Origin: an uncultured Alistipes sp.
GTDB lineage: Bacteria > Bacteroidota > Bacteroidia > Bacteroidales > Rikenellaceae
Assembly (NCBI GenBank): GCA_904502075.1
Contig: CAJGDL010000002.1
Span: 1-33,711, forward strand
DNA: 33,711 nt
Direction of reading: 5' to 3'
Part shown: piece after piece, positions 24,620-32,937 of the stretch
How the letters are laid out: every line of letters begins with the position of its first letter
Numbering within the stretch: the first letter of the stretch is position 1
Translations under genes and position numbers: made by a program
Notes under the pieces: model-generated
Database searches by the model: none
Told to the model about the DNA's origin: nothing
What the model saw: only the letters and a program-made list of their open reading frames with translations

Positions 24620-25399
24620 ATGAAACGGATGATCAAATGGGCCTTGGGACACCTGCCGCGACCGCTTATGCAACGCCTGGCGGGGTGGATGATCCCCCTT
24701 GTGGGGCTCTTCCTGCGAGGGAAAGGCTTCACCTGCCCCCTCTGTGGCAAGCGGTTTCGCAAAATGCTCCCCTATGGCTACGTCACACCTCGCGAGAACG
24801 CCCTCTGTCCCTCGTGCCTCTCGTTGGAGCGTCACCGGCTGCTGTGGCTTTGGTTGGAGCGTGAGAGCAGCCTCCTGCACTCCCACCCCCGACTGCTGCA
24901 CATCGCCCCCGAGGTCTGCCTGATGAAGCACCTCACAAAACACTACCGCCCCTGCGCGGAGCACTATGTAACGGCCGACCTGGAGTCCCCTTTGGCCGAC
25001 CTGCACTTCGACGTGCAGCAGATCCCGCTTGCCGACAACTCCTTTGAGGTGGTGATCTGCAACCACCTATTAGAGCATGTGGCAGACGACCGCAAGGCGC
25101 TCGGGGAGTTGTTTCGAATCCTGAGGCCCGGGGGGTGGGGCATCCTCCTCTCTCCGATCGACTACCGCCTGCAAACGACCCTCGAAGACGATTCGATCAC
25201 CGACCCCGCGGAGCGCACGCGCCTCTTCGGGCAGTATGACCACCGTCGAGCCTACGGCCGCGACTATGCCGATCGCCTGCGCGAGGCGGGCTTCGAGGCC
25301 GAGGAGATCGACTACGCCGCCCGCTTCAGCCCCGAGGAGCGACAGCGCTATGCCCTCCCCGAAGACCGTATCTATATGGTAAGGAAACGTGCAAAATAA
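24620..25399 (+). CDS. SAM-dependent methyltransferase with N-terminal zinc-binding motif
   Basis: The 259-residue protein has CPLCGKRF and CPSC in residues about 38-68, probably a zinc ribbon. A class I methyltransferase core follows (LLHIAPEVCLMKHLTK as a variant SAM-binding loop, VTADLESPLADLHFDVQQIPLADNSFEVVICNHLLEHVADDRKALGELFRILRPGG). The first 30 residues are hydrophobic with positive charges and may associate with the membrane. Substrate unknown. It lies 41 bases after xseB, with no clear functional link. Confidence 0.78.
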   Translation: MKRMIKWALGHLPRPLMQRLAGWMIPLVGLFLRGKGFTCPLCGKRFRKMLPYGYVTPRENALCPSCLSLERHRLLWLWLERESSLLHSHPRLLHIAPEVCLMKHLTKHYRPCAEHYVTADLESPLADLHFDVQQIPLADNSFEVVICNHLLEHVADDRKALGELFRILRPGGWGILLSPIDYRLQTTLEDDSITDPAERTRLFGQYDHRRAYGRDYADRLREAGFEAEEIDYAARFSPEERQRYALPEDRIYMVRKRAK

Positions 25400-25433
25400 C
25401 CTCCCGACAAACTCCCAAGGGGGACTATGAGAA

Positions 25434-25468
25434 GCGAGAGGATTTGAGCGTCACTCAAATCCTCTCGC
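25434..25468. terminator. Long hairpin between convergent genes
   Basis: A perfect 15-bp stem (GCGAGAGGATTTGAG at 25434-25448 with CTCAAATCCTCTCGC at 25454-25468) with a five-base loop. There is no good T-run on either strand, so it may work as a transcript-end stabiliser instead of a simple Rho-independent terminator. Confidence 0.55.
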
Positions 25469-25490
25469 CTATTATTCCCCGAAACCTCTG

Positions 25491-26150
25491 CTAATTCAAG
25501 AAGAAGACAATGGCGGCGAAGTGGCAAGCGACGGCCAAGTTGATCAAGAGGTGCCACACCATGTGATGGTAACGAAAACCCTTGCGGGCGTAGAACCAAG
25601 CCCCAAGCGTATAGAAAATTCCTCCCGCAGCGATCAGCACGAGCAGCGGCGTGGAGGCGTTACGCAAAAAGAGCGGGAAGAAGAAGACCACGGTCCACCC
25701 CATGATCAGGTAGATCGTAAGGCTGACGGCCGGAATCGAGCGGCGCGAGAGCGACTTGTAAAAGATGCCGAACAAGACCATGGCCCACTGCAAGGCCACG
25801 ATAAGCCACCCCTGCCAACCACCGATCACCGACAACGCGATGGGGGTATAACTACCCGCAATGGCGACGTAGATAAAGATGTGGTCCAAGATATGAAAGA
25901 TCTCCTTGTGGCGCGACTCGGGGCTCATGGCATGGTAGAGGGTCGAAGCCAGGAACATCAGATAAATCGAGATGACGAAGACCGAGACCCCGAAAGCCGA
26001 GAGGATGGGGTGATCGGCCCCGTGCAGGTAGGCCCATACCGAGGCAAAGGGGAGGGCAAAGAGGGTCAGCACAGACATCACTCCGTGGGTAATCGTATTG
26101 GCAACCTCCTCGCCAAAGGTAGGGATGTAGCTTTTTTTAGTGGTTTTCAT
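25491..26150 (-). CDS. Hemolysin III / TrhA family membrane protein
   Basis: The 219-residue protein has seven hydrophobic segments and the PAQR/HlyIII metal-site residues: YHAMSPESRHKEIFHILDHIFIYVAIAGSYTP and the C-terminal HHMVWHLLINLAVACHF. Family members are integral membrane proteins tied to membrane energetics; hemolysis is not a proven native role. The ATG at 26150 excludes an Arg-rich upstream extension. A minus-strand -7 box lies about 110 bases upstream. Confidence 0.9.
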   Translation of the reverse strand: MKTTKKSYIPTFGEEVANTITHGVMSVLTLFALPFASVWAYLHGADHPILSAFGVSVFVISIYLMFLASTLYHAMSPESRHKEIFHILDHIFIYVAIAGSYTPIALSVIGGWQGWLIVALQWAMVLFGIFYKSLSRRSIPAVSLTIYLIMGWTVVFFFPLFLRNASTPLLVLIAAGGIFYTLGAWFYARKGFRYHHMVWHLLINLAVACHFAAIVFFLN

Positions 26151-26256
26151 GGCGGTTTGTTTTGTTGTTCTCGGATTCGACCGACGGCGGGTTGCCCCCC
26201 TATCTCTCACCGTTTTCGGGGCTTTCCTATCGCACGATCAAAAACCTTTATCGAGA

Positions 26257-26264
26257 CAAAGGTA
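26257..26264 (-). promoter_or_regulatory. -7 box of the hemolysin III gene
   Basis: The minus strand reads TACCTTTG, an exact match, 107 bases before the start codon. No clear -33 element. Confidence 0.5.
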
Positions 26265-26284
26265 GTAATTTTCATTTTTTTGGC

Positions 26285-26292
26285 TATCTTTA
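26285..26292 (+). promoter_or_regulatory. Possible -7 box of the RelA/SpoT gene
   Basis: TATCTTTA differs from TAnnTTTG in the last base, about 40 bases before the ATG. It is the only near-match found. Confidence 0.3.
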
Positions 26293-26331
26293 CATCGAAG
26301 AAAAATTCCTATTTTTCGCTATAATATTGGT

Positions 26332-28530
26332 ATGGAAAGCGTTATGAATTTAAAAGCACGGGTAGCCGAGTCCTTCTCCGAGACCACACAACAGCTGGTG
26401 GCCGCGGCACTCGACTTTGCATCGAAGTGGCTCGGCGGTCGCACCCGCTACGACGGCACTCCGCTCTTGAACCACAGCCTTGCAGTGGCCGAGATCGTCA
26501 TCACGGAGATCGGTTTGGGGCGTAACTCCACCCTGGCCTCGATTCTGCACGACGTGGTACGCATCGCCTACAAGGAGCTTTCGGAGGAGGAGTTTTCGAC
26601 CTTGGTCGATCGGATCAGTAGCGACTTCGGTAAGGAGGTGGCCGGCATCACCCTGGGGCTGAACAACATCTCGACCCTGAAGGTCAAGACCTCCAAGGAG
26701 CAGGCTTCGAACTTCCGCGAGTTGATCGTCGCCTATTCCGAAGATCCGCGCGTGATCCTCATCAAACTTGCCGACCGACTCGAGGTGATGCGCTCGCTTG
26801 CCATCTTCCCCAAGGAGAAGCACCGCAAAAAGGCGTGGGAGAGCATGAATCTCTACGCCCAGATCGCACACAAATTGGGGCTCTACAACATCAAGAGCGA
26901 GTTGGAAGATATTGCCCTGAAGTACCTTGAGCCGCAGGACTATGCCCATATTCACCAAAAGTTGAGCGAGAGCGAGGCCGAACGCCTGGCCTTCATCGCC
27001 CGCTTCCTGGAGCCCATCACCGAGCGCCTCGACAAACTCGGCGTGCGCTACCACATCAAGAGTCGCACGAAGTCGATCTTCTCGATCTGGAACAAGATGC
27101 GCAAGCAACAAGTCCCCTTCGAGGGGGTCTACGACATCTTCGCCCTGCGCATCATCATCGACTGCGAGAAGGAGGAGGAGAAGCGACTTTGCTGGACGGT
27201 CTATTCGGTCGTGAGCGACTGCTACCGCCCCAACCCCGAGCGCATGCGCGACTGGATCTCAATACCCAAGTCGAACGGCTACGAGTCGTTGCACACCACC
27301 GTCTCGGCCGGTGACGGACGCTGGGTCGAGATTCAGATCCGCACCGAGCGCATGGATGCCGTGGCCGAGCGCGGCATTGCCGCCCACTGGCGCTACAAAG
27401 GGGTGAATCAGGGGGCACAGACCAGCGAAATGTGGCTCAGCCGCCTGCGAGAACTCCTCGAAGAGAAGGGTGGATCCATCGCCGAGCGTTTCGATGCCAA
27501 ACCCGCCACCAAGGAGCTCTTCGTCTTCACCCCCAATGGCGACATCCGCAAGCTACCCGAGGGGGCCACGATCCTCGACTTCGCCTTCGATATCCACACC
27601 AATTTGGGGGCCACCTGCTCGGGAGGCCGGGTAAATGGCCGTGCCGTCTCGATCCGCGAGCCGCTTCGCAACGGCGACATCGTGGAGATCATGACCCAAA
27701 AGAACCAGACTCCGAAGGCCGACTGGCTCAACGTGGTGGTTACGGCCAAGGCCCGCTCGCGCATCAAGGCCTACCTGAGGGAGGAGCAGTTGAAAAATGC
27801 CCGCATCGGTCGCGAGGAGTTGGAGCGCAAGATCAAAAACTGGAAGGTCGAGGCAACCATCGACGAGGCGGTCGCCTACCTCTGCAAATATTTCAAACTG
27901 AAGACCGGCACGGAACTCTACGCCCTGATCGCGACACAAAAAATCGAGATCGGCTCGCTGAAGGAGATCCTCAACCACTGGCTCTCGGGGGCCGCCGACG
28001 AGGAGCGTCGCCAGGCTGCGGCCGAGCAGGAGGCCGAAAAACTGCGCGCCGCCGAGCGCAAGGAGGCGGCTCCGGCCCGCTCCGATGCCCTGGTGATCGA
28101 CGAGGGGATCAACCGCATCGAGTACAAGTTGGCCAAGTGCTGCAACCCGATCAAGGGGGACGAGGTCTTCGGATTCATCACCGTCGGCACGGGCATCACG
28201 ATCCACCGCACGGATTGCCCCAACGCCCGCCGCCTACGAGAGAACTTCCCCTACCGCGTGATCGAGGCGCGTTGGCGCGAGTCGGTCGATGGAGCCTTCC
28301 GCGTCACGATCGCCATCGTAGCGAAGAGCGAGCCGGGCATCGCCAATCAGATCACCGAAATCGTCAGCCGCGAGTTGCACCTCAACATCCGCACCATGAC
28401 CCTCAATTCGCGAGGCGATGGCACGGCCCTCGGCACCATTAGCGTCGAGGTCCCCTCGGTGGGGGTGGTCGATACGCTGATCCACTCGATCTGCCGCATC
28501 AAGGGGGTGCAACGCGCCTACCGCGTCTAA
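26332..28530 (+). CDS. Long RelA/SpoT homologue, synthetase intact, hydrolase probably inactive
   Basis: The 732-residue RSH protein has an HD-fold region (about 40-190), a (p)ppGpp synthetase (about 235-350, with YDIFALRIIID, SNGYESLHTTV from Ser314, and VEIQIRTERMDAVAERGIAAHW), a TGS domain (about 395-455), a zinc-finger/ZFD region with KCCNPIKGDEVFGF and HRTDCPN, and a C-terminal ACT domain. In the hydrolase, His48 and His73-Asp74 remain. But the HDxxED motif reads HDVVRI (Arg77, Ile78), and DRLHN reads DRLEV (Val152). Loss of these residues suggests a RelA-like enzyme that makes but does not degrade (p)ppGpp. A second start at Met5 (26344) is possible. Confidence 0.92.
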   Translation: MESVMNLKARVAESFSETTQQLVAAALDFASKWLGGRTRYDGTPLLNHSLAVAEIVITEIGLGRNSTLASILHDVVRIAYKELSEEEFSTLVDRISSDFGKEVAGITLGLNNISTLKVKTSKEQASNFRELIVAYSEDPRVILIKLADRLEVMRSLAIFPKEKHRKKAWESMNLYAQIAHKLGLYNIKSELEDIALKYLEPQDYAHIHQKLSESEAERLAFIARFLEPITERLDKLGVRYHIKSRTKSIFSIWNKMRKQQVPFEGVYDIFALRIIIDCEKEEEKRLCWTVYSVVSDCYRPNPERMRDWISIPKSNGYESLHTTVSAGDGRWVEIQIRTERMDAVAERGIAAHWRYKGVNQGAQTSEMWLSRLRELLEEKGGSIAERFDAKPATKELFVFTPNGDIRKLPEGATILDFAFDIHTNLGATCSGGRVNGRAVSIREPLRNGDIVEIMTQKNQTPKADWLNVVVTAKARSRIKAYLREEQLKNARIGREELERKIKNWKVEATIDEAVAYLCKYFKLKTGTELYALIATQKIEIGSLKEILNHWLSGAADEERRQAAAEQEAEKLRAAERKEAAPARSDALVIDEGINRIEYKLAKCCNPIKGDEVFGFITVGTGITIHRTDCPNARRLRENFPYRVIEARWRESVDGAFRVTIAIVAKSEPGIANQITEIVSRELHLNIRTMTLNSRGDGTALGTISVEVPSVGVVDTLIHSICRIKGVQRAYRV

Positions 28531-28548
28531 CATCCCATTAACCAACAC

Positions 28549-28584
28549 AAAGAGCAGGTTGCGATTGTCGCAACCTGCTCTTTT
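28549..28584. terminator. Bidirectional terminator after the RelA/SpoT gene
   Basis: A stem of about 15 bp (AAGAGCAGGTTGCGA with TCGCAACCTGCTCTT) with a TTG loop and T-runs on both strands. Confidence 0.85.
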
Positions 28585-28607
28585 ATTGAAGGGCCAACGC
28601 CCGAATC

Positions 28608-30695
28608 TTATCGTCTTAAGCCGTGAGGTTCGCGCTCCGCACGCGCCATGGGAATCCGCTTCGAGGGGCGCTGCAACGAGGCCGGTGCCGCATTCAGCAT
28701 CTCGAGGAACTCCTCGGCGGGAGCCACCTGATCCTTGGTGGGGGTCACCGTCTCGACGGTACCCTGTCCGAAGTTGCCCTCGGCATCCTCGGCCATACCC
28801 AGGAAGGTAAAGGTGATATCCCAGCCCATAACGGCCACACCCTCCGTGCGGTTGAGTGATACATACTCCGAACCCACCTCATAGCCCCAGGTGATCAGCT
28901 CGGCGTAGATGTCGTCGTCGGTGGAGAGCCACTCCGACATGTCGTAGTCATAGAATCCGGTGTACCAGCAGGCAGCCGACTCATCAACCACCACCTTGTA
29001 GGGCATCACAGCATAACCCGTGCACTGCAGGAATTGCGCGGGATCGAGGTCGGCCAGCTCCGAACCGTCGTAGAAGTGACCAAACTCAAAGGTTACCGAT
29101 GCCTTACCCTCCACCTTTTGCAGGGTGCGGAATGGGTCGCTGATCGAGGCCTTCTGCGAAGCGATCTCGCCGGTTGTCATATCGAGCGGCATGGCCAGGA
29201 GCAGATACTCGGTATCGGGCTCCAGCCCCTGCACCGGATAGAATGCCGTACCCAAGATGGCACCCATGTCGGTCAGGTAGCCAATACGGTCACCATCATA
29301 CCACTCGGCACCATAGTCGATCTCCTCCTCGATAAAGTAGGTCGCAGCGGCATCGCGACTACCCAACTCCGTAACCATCTCCTCGAAGGAGGCGACATCA
29401 CACCAATCGAAGAAGTAGTAGCAGCCGTTCGAGGGGGTGATGGTAGCCTCGGCTGAGTTGTGAGTAATCTTCTCCACAGCAAAGGTGGCCGTAAAAGTCT
29501 CTGGATCACCGGAGGCCGCCTCGGTGGTGAAGGTCTTGGTCGTAATGCCGGTCGTGGGGGCCTGATCCCAACCGAAGCAGACCACCATATACTCCGACTC
29601 AGGGAAGAGACCCGTGTAACGAAGTTCCGAAGCACCACTGCGCAACGCAGCCTCCACACCTCCATACCAATACTCCAAATCCATCAGGATCGAGTTAATA
29701 AACTCCTCCTCGCTCTCATACCAGCTCAAGGCCTCGGCTTGCTGTACGGTACAGATATAGGTGTCGGTATCGTTCGAGGGGGTGATCGTTCCCAGGACAC
29801 TCTCGTAGTCCACCTCCGAGAATTGAATATCGAAGGTCAGATCGGCCGCCTCGGCCGCCTGGGTCGAAAACTCCTCGACAGTGGCCTGCGTGTTGGCAAA
29901 GAACTCACGATCCACACCAATTACATAGGCATAGTGCTTCTTGGCAGGCAGCAACTCGTCGAAGGTGAGTTCATGCTCTCCGGCCAGGGCCAGGTTGGCA
30001 ATAATCTGCTCCACGGTGGCCCCCATGTTCAGGTAGTAGTCGCGCACATAGGCCAACTGGGCAAGGAAGGCCTCCTCGTTGCCACCGAACTCCTGGTAAC
30101 GATCCTCGTTGAATACATTTACAAAGTAGAGGGCCGAGGGATCCGACGGAGTCACCTTCACCTTCACGCTGTTGAACGAGATCTCGTTCAACTCGATGGC
30201 AAAGGTCGTATCGGTCATCTCCAGGGCATCGGTACGGAAGAGAAGTTTATCCATCTCGGTCAGCAACTCACCACCCGATCCCAAACCATAGGCATAGAGG
30301 TAATACTCGGTGTCGGGTTGCAAACCCACCTCAGTATCTTCGAAGGCCCCCGTCTTGAGGATCGAGCGCAGATAGGCCTCCAGGGTCATCGCCTGCTGTT
30401 CGGCCATGCGTCGGAACCAATCGAGGTCGTCGTCCATCACCCCATCTTCCGACGAGAACTCCTCGAAGTAGCTCTTTTCGCAGATCAGGGCCACATAGGT
30501 CATCGCGTTGTCGCGGGGCGTAACCTGGAAGGTAACCTGCTCGCGGGTCACCTCCTTGACGACCAGTTCGAAATTTTTGAAATCACTCGGCACCGGAGGG
30601 GTCACGGGCGTTTCGGGAAGATCGTTTTCGCTGCAGGCAACCAGTGCACACAGCGATACAGCCACAGCTGCAAATAGGTTAAATAACCGTTTCAT
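28608..30695 (-). CDS. Large surface lipoprotein with five fibronectin-like modules
   Basis: The 695-residue protein has a lipoprotein signal peptide with Cys21 (VACSENDLPE). The acidic residues just after the Cys resemble the surface-export signal of Bacteroidetes lipoproteins (inference). About five degenerate modules of 110-140 residues follow, the first four opening with a strand plus VTPRD/VTPSD/ITPSN and closing with a Tyr-rich strand (YYLYAYG, YAYVIGV, YMVVCFG, YLLLAMP) and FRT/FTT. These look like diverged Ig/fibronectin domains. The last 20 residues (QRPSKRIPMARAEREP...) are unusually basic for so acidic a protein. No ligand or enzymatic site is apparent. Confidence 0.75.
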   Translation of the reverse strand: MKRLFNLFAAVAVSLCALVACSENDLPETPVTPPVPSDFKNFELVVKEVTREQVTFQVTPRDNAMTYVALICEKSYFEEFSSEDGVMDDDLDWFRRMAEQQAMTLEAYLRSILKTGAFEDTEVGLQPDTEYYLYAYGLGSGGELLTEMDKLLFRTDALEMTDTTFAIELNEISFNSVKVKVTPSDPSALYFVNVFNEDRYQEFGGNEEAFLAQLAYVRDYYLNMGATVEQIIANLALAGEHELTFDELLPAKKHYAYVIGVDREFFANTQATVEEFSTQAAEAADLTFDIQFSEVDYESVLGTITPSNDTDTYICTVQQAEALSWYESEEEFINSILMDLEYWYGGVEAALRSGASELRYTGLFPESEYMVVCFGWDQAPTTGITTKTFTTEAASGDPETFTATFAVEKITHNSAEATITPSNGCYYFFDWCDVASFEEMVTELGSRDAAATYFIEEEIDYGAEWYDGDRIGYLTDMGAILGTAFYPVQGLEPDTEYLLLAMPLDMTTGEIASQKASISDPFRTLQKVEGKASVTFEFGHFYDGSELADLDPAQFLQCTGYAVMPYKVVVDESAACWYTGFYDYDMSEWLSTDDDIYAELITWGYEVGSEYVSLNRTEGVAVMGWDITFTFLGMAEDAEGNFGQGTVETVTPTKDQVAPAEEFLEMLNAAPASLQRPSKRIPMARAEREPHGLRR

Positions 30696-30766
30696 TGTGT
30701 TGGATTTTTTTAATAAGTTAAAGTATGTTTTTAGTCTATTTTTCTCTTGAATTTCCTATTCGAGAG

Positions 30767-30774
30767 CAAATATA
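30767..30774 (-). promoter_or_regulatory. -7 box of the large lipoprotein gene
   Basis: The minus strand reads TATATTTG, matching TAnnTTTG, 72 bases before the start codon. A minus-strand TTTG lies 25 bases upstream, longer than the usual spacing. Confidence 0.45.
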
Positions 30775-30777
30775 TAG

Positions 30778-30815
30778 AAAATGTCGCCTCTTGGTACTCC
30801 AAAAAGCGACATTTT
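30778..30815 (-). terminator. Terminator of the S41 protease operon
   Basis: A 10-bp stem (AAAATGTCGC at 30778-30787 with GCGACATTTT at 30806-30815), with an inner TTGG/CCAA, ends in a T-rich stretch on the minus strand. It abuts the -7 box of the next gene. A G9 run follows at 30818-30826; from there to 30946 the sequence is AT-rich with nothing definite. Confidence 0.6.
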
Positions 30816-30946
30816 TCGGGGGGGGGAATTTTAGAACAACTTTGGCGGTATTTCATACCAAAATTGATCTTGTTTGTAAATTTTATTAAAAAATTTTTTC
30901 GCAGTTTTTGCCTATTTTGCCTCACGCAACAGAGCCTAAAGGCAAA

Positions 30947-31168
30947 CTACTCGTTGCCCTCCACGAGGGGCTCTTCCTCCAAAGGGGTCTCAGCCGGCTC
31001 GATCGGCATAGAGGGGATCACCTCCTCGATCTTCGTCTCGACCACTGCAGAGGCCGTTTCGGGCCCGAACGAAAGCATCGAGCTGAATCGGGTGTGGTGC
31101 ATCACCACAAAGGCCATCACCACAAGCATGGCAACAGCCACCAAAAATCCTATGATTCGTTTTACCAT
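30947..31168 (-). CDS. Small single-pass membrane protein
   Basis: The 73-residue product has one N-terminal hydrophobic segment (residues about 4-23) and an acidic, Pro-containing tail (EEVIPSMPIEPAETPLEEEPLVEG). The start lies four bases after the stop of the S41 protease gene, so the two are almost certainly co-transcribed and perhaps coupled. I do not recognise the family. An adaptor or substrate-tether role for the protease is speculation. Confidence 0.6.
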   Translation of the reverse strand: MVKRIIGFLVAVAMLVVMAFVVMHHTRFSSMLSFGPETASAVVETKIEEVIPSMPIEPAETPLEEEPLVEGNE

Positions 31169-31172
31169 CTCT

Positions 31173-32897
31173 CTATCTATTTTCCAAAATGATTGTCTCC
31201 TGTTTTTCACGCCTCCACCCTGCGGGAATGGTATCCGAAATGGGAGTTGCATCCTCCTCGGAAGCCTGCAAAATCTCCTGCTCCAACATCTGAACCGACT
31301 CCACCAAGACCCGATCGATCGGATAGATATTTCGGTAGAAGGCATTATCCTCGAGTGCTGTATTGCGACCGATGTAGGCACGCAGTTGCGCCTCCACCAA
31401 GTGGCGCGAGCGGGCGATCTCCCTCGCATTGGGTTTCACCCCTTTTCTTTGGGCATACTGCAAGAAATCCTCCACCAGGCGCGCATCCGCATCCAGGAAC
31501 AGCTGCAATTCGTCCAACGTGGAGATCTTGTTGAGCCGCTTGCGATGGCGGTCGGCATACTCCATCGTATAGCGATAGAGAATATTGCGACCCGTCACCT
31601 GGATAAACCAAGGGGTTACATCGCTTGTATCGGCCGGGATAAAGCGGTCGGGCATGATGCCGCCACCGCCATAGACCGTACGCCCTCCGGGGGTGGTGAA
31701 CTTGAGCGAATCGACAAAGCGAATGCTGTCGGCCGAGAAGTGTTCGTGGTGCAGATAGCGATCCCAAAGCTCCATCTGATAACTCTCGCCGTCGCCCCGC
31801 TTGTAGGGTTTCTGAATCGAACGACCGGTGGGGGTGTAGTAGCGGGCAATCGTCAGGCGCAGAGCCGAACCATCGCTATAGGGGATCTGACGCTGCACCA
31901 ACCCCTTGCCAAAGGAGCGACGACCCAGGATCGTGCCGCGGTCGTTGTCCTGCACGGCTCCGGCCAGGATCTCGGACGAAGAGGCACTCCCCTCGTCGAT
32001 CAGCACCGCCAATTTCAGGTCGGTCGAACGGCCCAGGCCGTTGCTATACTCGCGCAGTTGCTGCCCCTTACGATCCTCCGTGTAGACAATCAGTTTTTCG
32101 GCCGGCAAAAACTCGTTGGCGATCATGATCGCCTGATCCAGATAGCCTCCAGCATTGCCCCGCAGGTCGAAAACAAGCCCCTGCATCCCCTGCTTACGAA
32201 GTTGTTGCAGGGCCGCCATCAACTCCAAATAGGAGGTACGGGCAAATTGCGAAAGTTTCACATAACCCACCTCGGGCGTGAGCATAAAGGCCGCCTCGAT
32301 CGACTTTAGGGGGATGGCATCGCGCACCACCTCCACCTCAACCAAATGGTCGATCCCCTGACGCGAAAGCGAGAGTTTGACGCGGGTCCCGCGCTTTCCG
32401 CGCAGCCGCTTCACAATCTGATCCTGCGGGATCTTTTGTCCTGCCACCAGCGAATCGTCGATGCGCAGGATGCGGTCTCCGGGCTGCACGCCCGCCTTGC
32501 GGCTCGGGCCCGAGGGGACCACATTCAAGACCACCACGGTGTCGGTCGCCATGTTGAAGACCACACCGATGCCATCGAACTCCCCCTCCAAGGGTTCATT
32601 CACGGCCTGCATCTCCGAGGCGGGGATGTAGAGCGAATGGGGATCGAGCTCCTCGATAAGTTTCGGCAGCACCCACTCGGTAAGCGAATCCACCGAAAGC
32701 GAATCGACATACTCCCGCTCGATGAGCGAGAGGGTGTAACCAAGTTTTCCCTCGGGGGCAGCCAGGCGGCTCAATGTCCCCCGAAACTGTCGCTCGACAC
32801 GCGCCTGCCCAAGGTATTGCCCCAGAAGCAAGCCGGCAACCACCCCGGCAGCCAGCAAGAGCGGAAAGAGAATCGTATGGCGTGAATTTTTATACAT
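31173..32897 (-). CDS. S41 family C-terminal processing peptidase
   Basis: The 574-residue serine protease has an N-terminal membrane segment or signal anchor (about 9-28), a PDZ domain (about 95-190, with GIGVVF and PSGPSRKAGVQPGDRIL) and an S41 core. The catalytic Ser306 (in DEGSAS) and Lys331 (in SFGKG) have the 25-residue spacing of the family. A C-terminal extension of about 140 residues follows. CtpA-like enzymes cleave C-termini of periplasmic proteins. Within a probable operon it lies between a DUF3078 gene (41 bases upstream) and a small membrane protein gene. Confidence 0.93.
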   Translation of the reverse strand: MYKNSRHTILFPLLLAAGVVAGLLLGQYLGQARVERQFRGTLSRLAAPEGKLGYTLSLIEREYVDSLSVDSLTEWVLPKLIEELDPHSLYIPASEMQAVNEPLEGEFDGIGVVFNMATDTVVVLNVVPSGPSRKAGVQPGDRILRIDDSLVAGQKIPQDQIVKRLRGKRGTRVKLSLSRQGIDHLVEVEVVRDAIPLKSIEAAFMLTPEVGYVKLSQFARTSYLELMAALQQLRKQGMQGLVFDLRGNAGGYLDQAIMIANEFLPAEKLIVYTEDRKGQQLREYSNGLGRSTDLKLAVLIDEGSASSSEILAGAVQDNDRGTILGRRSFGKGLVQRQIPYSDGSALRLTIARYYTPTGRSIQKPYKRGDGESYQMELWDRYLHHEHFSADSIRFVDSLKFTTPGGRTVYGGGGIMPDRFIPADTSDVTPWFIQVTGRNILYRYTMEYADRHRKRLNKISTLDELQLFLDADARLVEDFLQYAQRKGVKPNAREIARSRHLVEAQLRAYIGRNTALEDNAFYRNIYPIDRVLVESVQMLEQEILQASEEDATPISDTIPAGWRREKQETIILENR

Positions 32898-32937
32898 AAC
32901 CCTCCTTTTCTATTCGGGAGCCCCTTCACTTATTAGC

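Noticed and set aside
26321..26332. TATAAT next to the RelA/SpoT start as a sigma70 promoter
   Set aside because: Bacteroidetes promoters use TAnnTTTG, and there is no TTGACA upstream; it would also overlap the start codon.
31345..31767. 140-residue minus-strand frame inside the S41 gene
   Set aside because: Alternative frame of the protease coding sequence.
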